DNA of 64,000 nucleotides from Niveispirillum cyanobacteriorum (GTDB lineage: Bacteria; Pseudomonadota; Alphaproteobacteria; Azospirillales; Azospirillaceae). Every line of letters starts with the position of its first letter. Position 1 is the stretch's first letter. This document shows positions 1 through 9,220 of the stretch, piece by piece. The position numbers and the translations under genes are program-made. The notes under the pieces are model-generated. The model did no database searches, was not told the DNA's origin, and worked only from the letters and a program-made list of their open reading frames with translations. The DNA lies in assembly GCF_002868735.1 (NCBI RefSeq), contig NZ_CP025615.1:91414-155413 (forward strand). Reading direction: 5' to 3'.

Positions 1-571
1 GGCCGCTGGCGATCTGACCATTGACGGCCTGTATACGCTGGTCGAACACGGCAATCCGGGATTCCCGCTCCGCCTGCCGAGCCTTCCAGATGGCATATTC
101 GGTTTGTCCCGCCTTGTCGCCGTCCGCAGGCTTGGCAAGCGCTGCGCCGGCCTGTTCGGCCTGCAAGCGGGCAACCTGGGCCTTAAGGGCTTCACGTGAA
201 GAGCTGAGCTGAGAGACATCAGCACTGGAAATCGTGGGATCAAGGACGACTAGAAGGTCATCCTTGATGACTGTCTGTCCGGGCCGTACCAACACTTCAC
301 GCAGCACCGAGGATTCCAGAGGCTGCACCAGCAAGGTCGGCGTTCGCGACACCAACCGGCCAGGTGCCGACACGACCCGGTCGATCTCCACGACACAAGA
401 AAGTGTAATCGCCAGAACGATCATAGCAAACAGCGCATGCACCGTCATCCGGACGCGCGGAGGGTAGGGAGCGCCAGTGATTTCCGCCATGTGGGACTGG
501 AAATCATTGATCGACTGGTCGGCATTGTCGTAGCGGCTACTCGGCCGCAGGACCAGGGATCGACCGTTCAT
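1..571 (-). CDS. HlyD-family type I secretion membrane fusion protein (partial, C-terminus outside window)
   Basis: The first 190 residues are visible. The start is ATG at 571, overlapping the last 35 bases of the upstream ABC transporter gene, which indicates translational coupling. The protein opens with a short cytoplasmic stretch, then one hydrophobic segment (about residues 44-62, MTVHALFAMIVLAITLS). A biotinyl/lipoyl-like beta segment follows (VSAPGRLVS, VLVRPGQTV, LLVVLDP), then the start of a helical hairpin rich in Ala, Gln and Glu. This order is that of HlyD/PrtE adaptors, which bridge an inner-membrane ABC exporter to a TolC-type outer-membrane channel. The adjacent HlyB-like exporter supports the assignment. 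The gene runs off the window edge, so total length and the C-terminal hairpin are unknown. Confidence 0.88.
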   Translation of the reverse strand, partial: MNGRSLVLRPSSRYDNADQSINDFQSHMAEITGAPYPPRVRMTVHALFAMIVLAITLSCVVEIDRVVSAPGRLVSRTPTLLVQPLESSVLREVLVRPGQTVIKDDLLVVLDPTISSADVSQLSSSREALKAQVARLQAEQAGAALAKPADGDKAGQTEYAIWKARQAERESRIAVFDQRIQAVNGQIASG

Positions 572-2777
572 TGCTGGGTGCTCCGGAGGGGGGCGGGGAC
601 TGGTGACGGTTCTGCTGGAACCAGAGATGGCGGTAGATCGGACAGCGTACGACCAGCTCATCATGGGTGCCGATATCGTAGACCTGACCACGCTCCATGA
701 CGATGATCTGGTCGCAATCGACCAGCGAGGCAAGCCGGTGCGAAATCACCACCATCGTCCGGCCTTCAGCAATGTAGCGAAGGTTGTTGTTGACGATGCT
801 TTCGCTTTCCGGATCAAGGGCGCTGGTGGCTTCGTCCAGGATCAGGATGGGGGGATCGACCAGCAGGGCGCGGGCGATGGCCAGCCGCTGACGCTGTCCA
901 CCCGACAGGTTGGTGGCGCCTTCGGTCAGGACCGTGTCGTAGCCGGCGGGCAGACGCTCAATGAACTCCTCGGCACCGGCCATCCGGGCGGCCTGGATGA
1001 CGTCCTCAAAGGTCGCATCGGGGCGGGCGATGCCGATATTCTCGCGGATGGTGCCGGTGAACAGGAAATTATCCTGTAGCACGACCCCCAGATTGGCCCG
1101 CAGATGCGTCAGGTCCATCTGGCGCAGGTCGGTGCCATCGATCTTGATCAGGCCGTCATAATCCTGATGCAAGCCCTGCAGCATACGGGTGACGGTGGTC
1201 TTGCCAGACCCGCTGCGCCCCATGATGCCGGTGACGCTGCCTGCCGGCAATGCGAAGCTGACACGGTCCAGGGCATAGGATTGAGCGCCGGGATAACGGA
1301 ACCGCACCTCATCGAAGAGGATGGCACCGGCAAAGCGGGGCCGCATCCCATGGGTTGACCGCGTATCTTCGGCTGGGATGTTGACCAGAGAGGATACCTG
1401 ATCCAAGGCACCGCGAACCTCTTGAATACCCTGGAGGAGGCTCGCGATCTGGACGAAAGGTTGGGTGACGCGGCCTGCCAACATGGTGAAGGCGACCAGA
1501 GCACCGACGGCTACGGCCCCCTCCTTGCTGCTCAGCGCCAGATAACAACCTAACAGCAGCGAGCCGGAATAGATCAGCTTCTCAATGGGCTGAAGAATGG
1601 TTTGCGGCAGGTTCATCAGGAACTGCATGTCCCGGTGGGCTGTCACGGCTTCTGACGCAGCATCATCCCATTGCTGCCGGCGGCGTCCCTCCAGGGCCAG
1701 CGTCTTGATCGTCCGCATCCCATGGATGGTCTCGATCAACAGTGAGCCCTTTGCCTGCTCGGCACGAACCACACGACCATAAGCCCTTCCGACTGCCGGC
1801 ATGAAGAGCAGGATGACCAAGAACATGATCAGCGCCAAGCCCAGCACGAAGAAGGTGAGAGGCGCGTGCATATAGAACATGACGGGCAGCAGCACGATCA
1901 ACACCGTGCTGTCCAGCAGGGTGGAAAAGACCTGCCCGGTCAGAAAGTTACGGATGCGGTTGGCCTCAGAGATCTTGAAACTGATCATACCTGTGGGCTG
2001 CCGCTCGAACACCTCGATGGGCAGGCCAATCAGCCGGTCGAAGATGTAGGTGCCGATCCGTGCATCGGTGCGCGCGGTTCCTTCAGCAACAAGCCACCGC
2101 CGCAGATACCCGAAGACCGTATCAAAGATCACGACAAAGAAGACCCCGACCGCCAGCACAAATAGGGTCGACATGCGCTGATGCACCAGCACCCGGTTGA
2201 CCACCAGAAAATAGAGTAGGGGCGGCACCAGGGCGAAGAAGGACATAGCAAGTGCCGAGAGACCGACATCGCGGAAGATGCGCTTGTCCTTGGCCAACTG
2301 CCGGACCAGCCACCCAAGGCTGAAATCCTCCTCGGCTTGGCTGGCACCGTGCTTGCGCTTGAACAGAATGACCTCACCATCCCAAATCTCTGACAGGCTG
2401 ACGAGATCATGGGGCTGAGGTTGCATGCCATCCACCGGATGGCGGAGCGAAACCACGGGTGGCGATGATTGTGCATGCGCACTCACGAGGACTTGTGCCG
2501 TACCATCTTTCATGCGTAGCAGAGCGGGGACGGCTCGACCTAGACGCAGCAGATGCTCAAACCGCAGGCGGGTCCTTTGTGCCTTCAGGCCATTCTGCTC
2601 AGCAGCAGCAACGATGCTGGCCGCTGATACCTCTTCCGAGCTTCGGGCGAACTGTCGGATCAGCTGTTCCTGTGACAGATGCAAGCCGTGGTGGCGAGCG
2701 ATGAAACGCAGGGCCTCCAGCATCGTGTGTGACGGAGGGCCAATATTCTCCTCCGTGTTCACATCCGCGTGCAACAT
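537..2777 (-). CDS. Type I secretion ABC transporter, HlyB-like (permease-ATPase with C39-like domain)
   Basis: A 746-residue fused exporter. Residues ~15-130 form a C39-peptidase-like domain lacking a catalytic cysteine (HTMLEALRFIARHHG), as in HlyB; such domains bind RTX substrates rather than cleave leaders. Membrane helices follow (~160-450), then the ATPase with Walker A GRSGSGKTT, signature LSGGQRQRL and Walker B ILILDEATSALD. ATG at 2777 is preferred over an in-frame start at 2801 because AGAAGGGAC lies directly upstream at good spacing. Its 3' end overlaps the HlyD-like gene. It probably exports a C-terminal-signal protein; the nearest candidate is the RTX-like protein at 12930-13856. 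The glycosyltransferase upstream on the same strand is 120 bases away, so read-through transcription is possible. Confidence 0.93.
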   Translation of the reverse strand: MLHADVNTEENIGPPSHTMLEALRFIARHHGLHLSQEQLIRQFARSSEEVSAASIVAAAEQNGLKAQRTRLRFEHLLRLGRAVPALLRMKDGTAQVLVSAHAQSSPPVVSLRHPVDGMQPQPHDLVSLSEIWDGEVILFKRKHGASQAEEDFSLGWLVRQLAKDKRIFRDVGLSALAMSFFALVPPLLYFLVVNRVLVHQRMSTLFVLAVGVFFVVIFDTVFGYLRRWLVAEGTARTDARIGTYIFDRLIGLPIEVFERQPTGMISFKISEANRIRNFLTGQVFSTLLDSTVLIVLLPVMFYMHAPLTFFVLGLALIMFLVILLFMPAVGRAYGRVVRAEQAKGSLLIETIHGMRTIKTLALEGRRRQQWDDAASEAVTAHRDMQFLMNLPQTILQPIEKLIYSGSLLLGCYLALSSKEGAVAVGALVAFTMLAGRVTQPFVQIASLLQGIQEVRGALDQVSSLVNIPAEDTRSTHGMRPRFAGAILFDEVRFRYPGAQSYALDRVSFALPAGSVTGIMGRSGSGKTTVTRMLQGLHQDYDGLIKIDGTDLRQMDLTHLRANLGVVLQDNFLFTGTIRENIGIARPDATFEDVIQAARMAGAEEFIERLPAGYDTVLTEGATNLSGGQRQRLAIARALLVDPPILILDEATSALDPESESIVNNNLRYIAEGRTMVVISHRLASLVDCDQIIVMERGQVYDIGTHDELVVRCPIYRHLWFQQNRHQSPPPSGAPSNERSIPGPAAE

Positions 2778-2899
2778 GCTGTCCCTTCTAACAAACCGCA
2801 ACTCATGCCAACAGGTGTAGAGTGCAGCGCGAAATTGGCGGTTTCGGTAAGGTCAAGTCAAGTCCGGCGATGCCGGCCTATATCCAAAGAGGGCAGCGG

Positions 2900-4066
2900 C
2901 TACAGCAATGCCCGTAACCGGTCCATTTCCTGTCGGATGGCCATGGCGCGGTTGGCCAAGCCAGTATCCTCGACATCATTGACGTCATGTGACGTGAAAT
3001 GATCATCCGGTCGCCGCCAAGCCGCCGACCTCGCCTGTTCGGTGGCTTGACCTCGGTTACGCTTCTGCTGCCATTCCGCTCTGGATTTCGTAAAATAGTG
3101 ATTGAGAACCAGGCGTTGGGCCTTTGGTACCGCGTGATTATCAGGGTGGCCCTGACTGCCGCCCAATTGCCAAAATTCATCGACGAGGCACCCCTGTGCA
3201 ACCTGGGCCGTGTGGATATCGGGGCGAAGAACGGCGCGGGCTTGCACAATCGTCTTTACCAGATTGTTGCGGGGGTCTTGGGCATGTGCCCGGCGGGTAA
3301 ACCGGCTCACCACCAATTCGTCGGTCTGCTCAAGATGGCCGTTGGAGCCGAACAGCCGCCAAGGCACCAAGAGCCCCGCCGCTGTTTCGTAATCCTTCAA
3401 GATTTCCGGAACGGTCTCGCAGCGCAGCGGGTTCAGGAATTCATCAGCGTCAATGAAGGCAACCCAGTGGCTGCGCTCCGCCAGACGGGCCAGGCCCGCG
3501 ATGTAGGCAGGCCTTTGGACGGCCACACCCGGTATGTCCGGCCAGGGCACGTAATCGAGAATGCCGGCCCTTGCCAGTTTGGCCAGCAATTCACTGCTTC
3601 CGTCCGTGCTGCCGTTGTCGAAGATCACAAAATGCTCGACCCCGACAAGCCGATGATGGGCCAACCATTCCAGCAGATAAGGCCCTTCATTCTTGACGAT
3701 AGCACAGACCGACAGGGTGATCGCTGGAGGCGCGTCCAGCGGCTCCAGCGGGCGGAAACGGAGGTTGGGTAATCTCAGGCGGGCTGGAGTCCCTGCCAGC
3801 GGGGTGCCATCAGGGACCTGTACGATCAGTTCCCCTGCACGACCATCCAAATGGCTGTCGGGTAATGAGACAAAGAATGCATGGTTCCCTGAACCGATGC
3901 CGGCAGCCTGGAGGTCAGGGCGGTGCGTCGCTGCGAGGCCGCTGGCCACGGGTTCGCCATTGAACAGGATACGAACCTCAACCCGTTCATCCGGATTAGA
4001 CGGATTCCAGGCCCAGCCACAGACGGCCCGGCCACCAATACAGTCGAAATGTCCTTGTACAGACAT
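2900..4066 (-). CDS. Glycosyltransferase (GT92-like / Glyco_tranf_2_4) with N-terminal accessory domain
   Basis: 388 residues. Residues 1-95 form an accessory domain (VCGWAWNPSNPDERV, RPDLQAAGIGSGNHAF) also present twice in the gene just upstream. The catalytic part begins near residue 110 with SVCAIVKNEGPYLLEWLAHH and contains FDNGSTDGS and FIDADEF, the nucleotide-sugar and metal-binding signature of the GT92-like/GT2 fold. The start is ATG at 4066 in a TGATG overlap with the upstream glycosyltransferase stop; GGGGGCGC precedes it. An in-frame start four codons earlier is less likely. No signal peptide or membrane segment is seen, so it probably works on the cytoplasmic face. Sugar donor and acceptor cannot be read from sequence. 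Confidence 0.85.
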   Translation of the reverse strand: MSVQGHFDCIGGRAVCGWAWNPSNPDERVEVRILFNGEPVASGLAATHRPDLQAAGIGSGNHAFFVSLPDSHLDGRAGELIVQVPDGTPLAGTPARLRLPNLRFRPLEPLDAPPAITLSVCAIVKNEGPYLLEWLAHHRLVGVEHFVIFDNGSTDGSSELLAKLARAGILDYVPWPDIPGVAVQRPAYIAGLARLAERSHWVAFIDADEFLNPLRCETVPEILKDYETAAGLLVPWRLFGSNGHLEQTDELVVSRFTRRAHAQDPRNNLVKTIVQARAVLRPDIHTAQVAQGCLVDEFWQLGGSQGHPDNHAVPKAQRLVLNHYFTKSRAEWQQKRNRGQATEQARSAAWRRPDDHFTSHDVNDVEDTGLANRAMAIRQEMDRLRALL

Positions 4067-6237
4067 CAGCGCCCCCATGCCTGGCGGGGCGGTAGGGCCA
4101 GACCGGTAAAGGGGACGCCGTCAAGATTGAGGTTAGGGCTGTAATACGGGTCGGCCATGGCAAGATGGGACCAGCGGCGGCGCATATACAATTCCTCTTT
4201 CATGGCCCTGGCCCGTTTTTCAGGCGTGTCGTCGCGGCCCCGGCTGACGCTTTCATAATGGTACAGGTCGATATGGGGGGTCCAGACGATGTTGCCCCCG
4301 CGTTCGCGCAAGCGTAGGCAGAGATCGACATCGTTGAACGCGACCGGCAGATTATCGGCATCGAAACCACCCAATGCCTGGAAATCGGCCTGGCGGATGA
4401 ACAGGCAGGCGGCTGTGACGGCGCTGTAATTGCCGGCCACCTGCGTGCGGTAGAAATACCCTTCATCTGCTACGCCGACATGCTGGAAGGCATTTTCGGC
4501 CAGACCGCCGGTGCCGACGACGACACCGCCATGCTGTAGCATGTCATTGCCAAAGCGCAGACGCGCGCCGACGGCTCCAACCTCGGGCCGCGAGAGCAGG
4601 CCGATAGCGGTTTCCAGCCAGTCCGGCGTGATCAGTTCCACGTCATTATTGATGAAGCCCAGAATGTCCCCGTCGGCCTGGGCTGCCGCAAAGTTGTTCA
4701 TGTCGGCGTAATTGAAGGGGGCGTCATAGGGAAGGACGCGGAAATGTCCCTGATGCTTTCCGGCCTCTAGCCAGGCCAGTGTTTCCGGTTGTTCGCTCTG
4801 ATTGTCGATGATCAGGATTTCATAGTTCGGGTACTGGGTACGCTGCCGGATACTGTCCACGGCTGTGCGTAACAGGTTGAGCCGGTCGCGGGTGGGAATG
4901 ATCAGGCTGATCCGGGGGTGGTTGGCGGGCAGCCTCCATCGAATGCGCCGCAGCCCCTGTTCGGGATTCATGATTTCCACCTCTGCGCTGCCAGACAGAC
5001 AGGTCGCAATCAACTGCGCGATATCTGTGCTGACGGCCTGTGCCGGCGGGCGTTCCAGGCTGCCCAGCACCTCTGGCAGGCGCACGATACGGGCCGGGTC
5101 GGCCGATAGGATCGCCCCGTACCGCATGCCGGCCAGGGTCCGCCGCTGGCCCTGTCGGGCCAGAACCTCCTCCCGGATCAGCGTGACGCCCCGCATGTAA
5201 TCCTGGGATAGCGCCAGATCGGGGCTCCAGGCTGGACGGAACCAGGGGAAGGGTTTGCCGTCACGCGTCACCTGCATGTCGGCATAGACGATGTCCGCCC
5301 CCGTCTCCACGGCAAGGGACAGCAGCCGCTGTGCGGCATTGGCGAAGGGAATGGTGCCTTCATCGACGCACAGGAGATAGGAGCTGCCATCGGGCACCTT
5401 CAGGCGCAGAGCCCGTTCAGGCAGGTCTGCCGGCCAGTCAGCCAGCGAAACCTCTCCCGCCTGCGCCCGGTACCAGTCGGCGTAATAGGCGAACCCGACG
5501 GAGCGGGGCAGCAGGGCTTCGACATGGCGCAGATAGCAGTCGAGCAGTAACCCAGCTCCTTGCCGCGACGCCCCATCCGTGGAGGTCATCAGCCGGCTTA
5601 ATAGAGGTCGGGCACCTTCGGTAAGGCCAACGAAGCTGACAGGACTGCCGGGCAGGGGACCGTAATCTTCTGCGACCACGGTCACTTCACGTGTGACGCC
5701 ATCCAGCATCCAGAAGGGCATGGGCAGGGAAAAGGCATGGTCTCCATTGCCGATGCCGGCATTGATCAGATCGCCGCGCCTTTCATCTGCATCCGTGGCA
5801 GAGACTTCCTGTCCATCGACCAGCGCACGTACACGCACGGTCCGGTCGGGGGCATGAGGGTGCCAGCACCAGCCTTTGATGTTCGTCCCCAGTACCGTAT
5901 CGACATTGCCCCGGATCAGGGAGGCATCGCTGGCCAGTTCCGTCTCGTCCGGTACGGGCAGGTCGTCTTGTGTGAACAGGATGCTGCCGCTGGATGCTTC
6001 ACACACCAGGAAAGGCTGACCGATCTTAAGATGGAGGGGGATGCGGAAGCCGCACCGGCCGTCGCCATGCCCGCCCTGGGCCACATCTTGCCTGTCCAGA
6101 TTGGCCACACCAGCCGCCACTGGCTGGCCTTGTACTTCTACGCTCAACAGAAGGCGGCGTCCCGGCTCCGCGGAATTATAGGCCCAACCGATAAGCACAT
6201 TATCGATATATGATTCCAAATAGCCGATCACCCGCAT
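4066..6237 (-). CDS. GT2-family glycosyltransferase with two N-terminal accessory domains
   Basis: 723 residues. Two copies of an ~85-residue domain come first (LIGWAYNSAEPGRRL at ~15-30; IKGWCWHPHAPDRTV with RRGDLINAGIGNGDHAF at ~105-160). An alpha-helical linker and a GT-A region follow, with ISLIIPTRDRLNLL at ~420, IIDNQSEQPE, the metal-binding GFINNDVEL, and NDVDLCLRLRERGGN near the end. These match GT2 enzymes of the O-antigen/rhamnan type. ATG at 6237 is chosen because the accessory domain begins there exactly as in the downstream paralogue; an upstream ATG at 6306 would add 23 unremarkable residues. It overlaps the downstream glycosyltransferase (TGATG) and follows wzm-wzt on the same strand, so the four genes probably form one export-and-assembly operon. 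Confidence 0.88.
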   Translation of the reverse strand: MRVIGYLESYIDNVLIGWAYNSAEPGRRLLLSVEVQGQPVAAGVANLDRQDVAQGGHGDGRCGFRIPLHLKIGQPFLVCEASSGSILFTQDDLPVPDETELASDASLIRGNVDTVLGTNIKGWCWHPHAPDRTVRVRALVDGQEVSATDADERRGDLINAGIGNGDHAFSLPMPFWMLDGVTREVTVVAEDYGPLPGSPVSFVGLTEGARPLLSRLMTSTDGASRQGAGLLLDCYLRHVEALLPRSVGFAYYADWYRAQAGEVSLADWPADLPERALRLKVPDGSSYLLCVDEGTIPFANAAQRLLSLAVETGADIVYADMQVTRDGKPFPWFRPAWSPDLALSQDYMRGVTLIREEVLARQGQRRTLAGMRYGAILSADPARIVRLPEVLGSLERPPAQAVSTDIAQLIATCLSGSAEVEIMNPEQGLRRIRWRLPANHPRISLIIPTRDRLNLLRTAVDSIRQRTQYPNYEILIIDNQSEQPETLAWLEAGKHQGHFRVLPYDAPFNYADMNNFAAAQADGDILGFINNDVELITPDWLETAIGLLSRPEVGAVGARLRFGNDMLQHGGVVVGTGGLAENAFQHVGVADEGYFYRTQVAGNYSAVTAACLFIRQADFQALGGFDADNLPVAFNDVDLCLRLRERGGNIVWTPHIDLYHYESVSRGRDDTPEKRARAMKEELYMRRRWSHLAMADPYYSPNLNLDGVPFTGLALPPRQAWGR

Positions 6238-6352
6238 CTTTCCGACGTCCCTATCCGGATGACTGCCGAGAAAATGGCTATACACGGCTGCCACCGCCTT
6301 GGGCAAACCATACCCGCGAAAGCCTCCCTGTCCGCTCTATTCATGGCAGTAG

Positions 6353-7102
6353 TCACGCGGCCATGGCCCGGTCCAGCAGGAGGGGTGTCAGGGGGCCGAA
6401 TTCCACGACGCGGCCCTGCTCCAGCACGGCCACCTTGTTGCACAATCGCTCCACCAGGACGCGGTTATGCGTGGCGATCACCATGAGGGCGGAACGGTCG
6501 ATCAGGCCGTTGACCCGCTGTTCGGCCCGCTCCATGAAGGCGCTGTCCCCCGCCGTGATCCATTCATCTAGCAGCAGGATCTGCGGGGAGATGGCCGTCG
6601 TCACCGCAAACATCAACCGCAGCAGCATGCCCGAGGAATAGATTTTTACCGGCAGGTCCAGATAGCCGCCCAGACCGGAGAAAGCGCTGATCTCTCCTGC
6701 ATAGGCATCGACCTCTGCCGCACTCATGCCCAGCAGCAGGCCGCGTAGCCGCACATTCTCCCGCCCCGTGGCCTCGGGATTGATGCCGACCATCAGGTCG
6801 AACATGGGGGAGACGCGGCCCCGGACATGGACCCGGCCACCCGTCGGTTCGTAGATGCCGGCCATGGTGCGCAGCAAGGTGCTTTTTCCGGCGCCATTAT
6901 GTCCGACCAGCGCGACACGGTCGCCCTCCTGCAGGTGGAGATTCACCCCCGCCAGCGCATCGATATGCACCCGCGCCCCCGGTTCGCGCCCGATACGCCC
7001 GCCTGTCGACAGGTTGAGGGCCGTCTTCTTCAGAGACCTTCCATGCAGCCCGAAAATCTGGAAACGGACACTCACATCCTCAAGGCGGATTTCAGCACTC
7101 AT
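6353..7102 (-). CDS. wzt: Polysaccharide ABC transporter ATP-binding protein (Wzt/KpsT-like)
   Basis: 249 residues, the size of a KpsT-like or minimal Wzt ATPase without the C-terminal carbohydrate-binding domain of some O-antigen Wzt proteins. It shows Walker A VGHNGAGKSTLLR, then GRENVRLRGLLLGM, a diverged signature region around IYSSGMLLRL (characteristic of this exporter subfamily), and Walker B ILLLDEWITAGD. It starts 4 bases after the stop of the permease gene, so the two are co-translated. The complex would export a lipid-linked polysaccharide finished in the cytoplasm. Lack of the C-terminal domain suggests recognition not limited to a capped non-reducing end, but that is inference. 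Confidence 0.92.
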   Translation of the reverse strand: MSAEIRLEDVSVRFQIFGLHGRSLKKTALNLSTGGRIGREPGARVHIDALAGVNLHLQEGDRVALVGHNGAGKSTLLRTMAGIYEPTGGRVHVRGRVSPMFDLMVGINPEATGRENVRLRGLLLGMSAAEVDAYAGEISAFSGLGGYLDLPVKIYSSGMLLRLMFAVTTAISPQILLLDEWITAGDSAFMERAEQRVNGLIDRSALMVIATHNRVLVERLCNKVAVLEQGRVVEFGPLTPLLLDRAMAA

Positions 7103-7106
7103 CGGG

Positions 7107-7985
7107 TCACGTCCAGTAAGTGATACGGGGGCGTGCCGCCCGGAAGGTCAGCAGGCCTGCCAGCAGCCCTGTCAGTGCGATCAGGCCCGATACCAGCCAG
7201 TGCACGGGATCGCTATGCCCGGTGGTCAGCGGCTGGCGCAGGATTTCCAGCAAATAATAGAAGGGATTCAACAGCAAGGCCGGATGGTCTTCCGCCAGGA
7301 AGCTGCCCTTCCACAGGACCGGTGTGATGAAGAAGGCGCCCGTGATGATGGTGGCCACGATCTGGGATACATCGCGGAACCGCATGCAGATGCAGGCCAG
7401 TGCCAGACCCCAGCCATAGCCCGACAAGGCCAGCAGCGCCAGGGCCAGCAAGGCCAGCCCCACATCTAGAAGCGAGACCGGCACGCCAAACCAGACCAGG
7501 ACGGCCACAACGATCAGGGCATGGTGCAGCAGCACCAGCAGATTCCGGGCAACGACCCGGCAGACGAACAGGCTCAGGGGCAAACGGATCTGCTTCAGAT
7601 AGCCCTCGGCTTCCGTCAGAGCCGTGCAACTTTCGTTGATCAGGCCCGTGATCAGGGTCCAGGCCACCATGCCGACGGCGACATGCGGCAGGAAGGCATG
7701 CACATCGACATTGAAAAGGTTGGCATAAACGACGCCGATACCCACGGTGAAGGCCAGCATGCTGATCGTCACCCAAAGGGGCCCCAGCAGCGAACCCCGA
7801 TATTTCTGACGAATATCGCTGGCCGCCAGGGTCAGCCAGATCCGCCAGCAGGCCAGCCCGCGTCCGATATCGGCGAATGCCAGGCCGAAGGAAGGTGATC
7901 CATCGGCCCGGAATTCCTCAAACCGGTCGGTACGGGTCGCGGCCGTCTCCGGTTGGCGATCTGACATGACGAACATACTTCTCAT
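7107..7985 (-). CDS. wzm: Polysaccharide ABC transporter permease (Wzm/KpsM-like)
   Basis: 292 residues with six predicted membrane segments in the ABC2-type order. A conserved cytoplasmic entry (LAASDIRQKYRGSLLGPLW) precedes helix 1; the hydrophobic stretches include TISMLAFTVGIGVVYANLF, LLVLLHHALIVVAVLVWF, and the C-terminal LVSGLIALTGLLAGLLTF. KYRGSLLGPLW is typical of O-antigen/capsule exporters. The first ~45 residues are polar; internal Met codons at 7976 and 7967 are possible alternative starts. It pairs with the ATPase immediately downstream. A 212-base gap to the divergent RgpF-like gene should hold promoters for both directions. Confidence 0.92.
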   Translation of the reverse strand: MRSMFVMSDRQPETAATRTDRFEEFRADGSPSFGLAFADIGRGLACWRIWLTLAASDIRQKYRGSLLGPLWVTISMLAFTVGIGVVYANLFNVDVHAFLPHVAVGMVAWTLITGLINESCTALTEAEGYLKQIRLPLSLFVCRVVARNLLVLLHHALIVVAVLVWFGVPVSLLDVGLALLALALLALSGYGWGLALACICMRFRDVSQIVATIITGAFFITPVLWKGSFLAEDHPALLLNPFYYLLEILRQPLTTGHSDPVHWLVSGLIALTGLLAGLLTFRAARPRITYWT

Positions 7986-8197
7986 TTCCGAGGCTCGGAC
8001 CGCAGATATATCGTAACGGATGCCAGCCTCAAATGTTGATCGAAACCCTGTCTGCCATGTTCCAGGCCGGCAAGGTTGGTTTTGTTTGGTCAGCCGGTAC
8101 GAAACCCGTATACTAAATCAACTCCTTATGTGGTAACCCATCCTCGGTTATCAGAAGCCCAAGTAATGGCGATAAGCCAAATTCAGATAGAATAGCC

Positions 8198-9220
8198 ATG
8201 AGACTGCGAAATAAAATAAGATGGCTTTACGAGGAGATGGTCGATCTATTCGATTTTATCCGCGCCTATGTGTTTTCTGTTTTTCGGCCAAACTACATCC
8301 GCCGCAAGTGGGATGGTGAGGATGTTCTGGCCAGTGCAAGGCGAGTGGCCGTTTTCAATCACTTCGACAAGCGCGGCGTGGTCCATGATTATGTCCTGCA
8401 TTATCTGAGTGAATTGCGGCGTGCTGGTTTTACCATCGTCTTTACCAGCAACTCACCCCGCTTCCCCAGGGCCAGCGTGGAGCGTCTGTCGCCTCTGGTG
8501 GCGCGTATCCTTTGGCGCTCCAATGTCGGCTATGATTTCGGGGCCTTCAAGGATGGCATCGCCCAGGTCCCCGACGTGAACAGCTTGGAGATGCTGCTGG
8601 TCACGAATGACAGTATCTACGGTCCTGTGCAGGATCTGGGTGAGATTATCGGCAATGCCGATCCCGCCGAGGCCGATGTCTGGGGCATCACCGACTGCTG
8701 GTCGCGCCTTTTTCATCTGCAGAGCTATTTCGTTCTGTTCCATCCAAAGGCTCTCCAGGACAAGGCCTTCCGCCGCTTCTGGCGCTGGCTGCCCTATTTC
8801 CGGCGCAAGGAATGGGTGATCCGGTATGGGGAGATCGGGCTGACTCAGTATCTGATGAAGCATGATCTGCGGTGTCAGGCGCTCTATCCCTATCGTGCCA
8901 TGGTCGCCCGGGTGTCCGGCCCGATCGAGACCTATCTGGAAAAGACCGACCCCAAGGATGATCCCATCCGCTATCGCTATCTGGAGATGATTGGCCGTTT
9001 CCTGCGCGAGGGTGTGGCCCTGAACCAGACGCATTTCTTTTGGGATGAGTTGCTGGTGACCAGCCGCTGTCCCTTCATCAAACGCGATCTTCTTCAGCGC
9101 AATCCCGTGGGCATTCCCTACCTCCAGCACTGGGAGAACTTGCTGAAGGATGTGTCATCCTATGATGCGCGCTTGATCGTGAAGCATTTGGAATATTCGA
9201 TGCGCAACCGGGTTTATTGA
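8198..9220 (+). CDS. Rhamnan synthesis protein F (RgpF) family glycan synthesis protein
   Basis: 340 residues matching the RgpF family by its core motifs: RVAVFNHFDKRGVVHDYVL near residue 50, NVGYDFGAFKDGI near 110, and LLVTNDSIYGPVQDL near 130, ending with a helical C-terminus. RgpF proteins take part in assembling rhamnose-rich or O-antigen polysaccharides and are probably glycosyltransferases. The gene is alone on the plus strand, divergent from wzm, and its last 7 bases overlap the end of the convergent large glycosyltransferase gene. The neighbouring exporter suggests that it builds the exported glycan. Confidence 0.85.
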   Translation: MRLRNKIRWLYEEMVDLFDFIRAYVFSVFRPNYIRRKWDGEDVLASARRVAVFNHFDKRGVVHDYVLHYLSELRRAGFTIVFTSNSPRFPRASVERLSPLVARILWRSNVGYDFGAFKDGIAQVPDVNSLEMLLVTNDSIYGPVQDLGEIIGNADPAEADVWGITDCWSRLFHLQSYFVLFHPKALQDKAFRRFWRWLPYFRRKEWVIRYGEIGLTQYLMKHDLRCQALYPYRAMVARVSGPIETYLEKTDPKDDPIRYRYLEMIGRFLREGVALNQTHFFWDELLVTSRCPFIKRDLLQRNPVGIPYLQHWENLLKDVSSYDARLIVKHLEYSMRNRVY

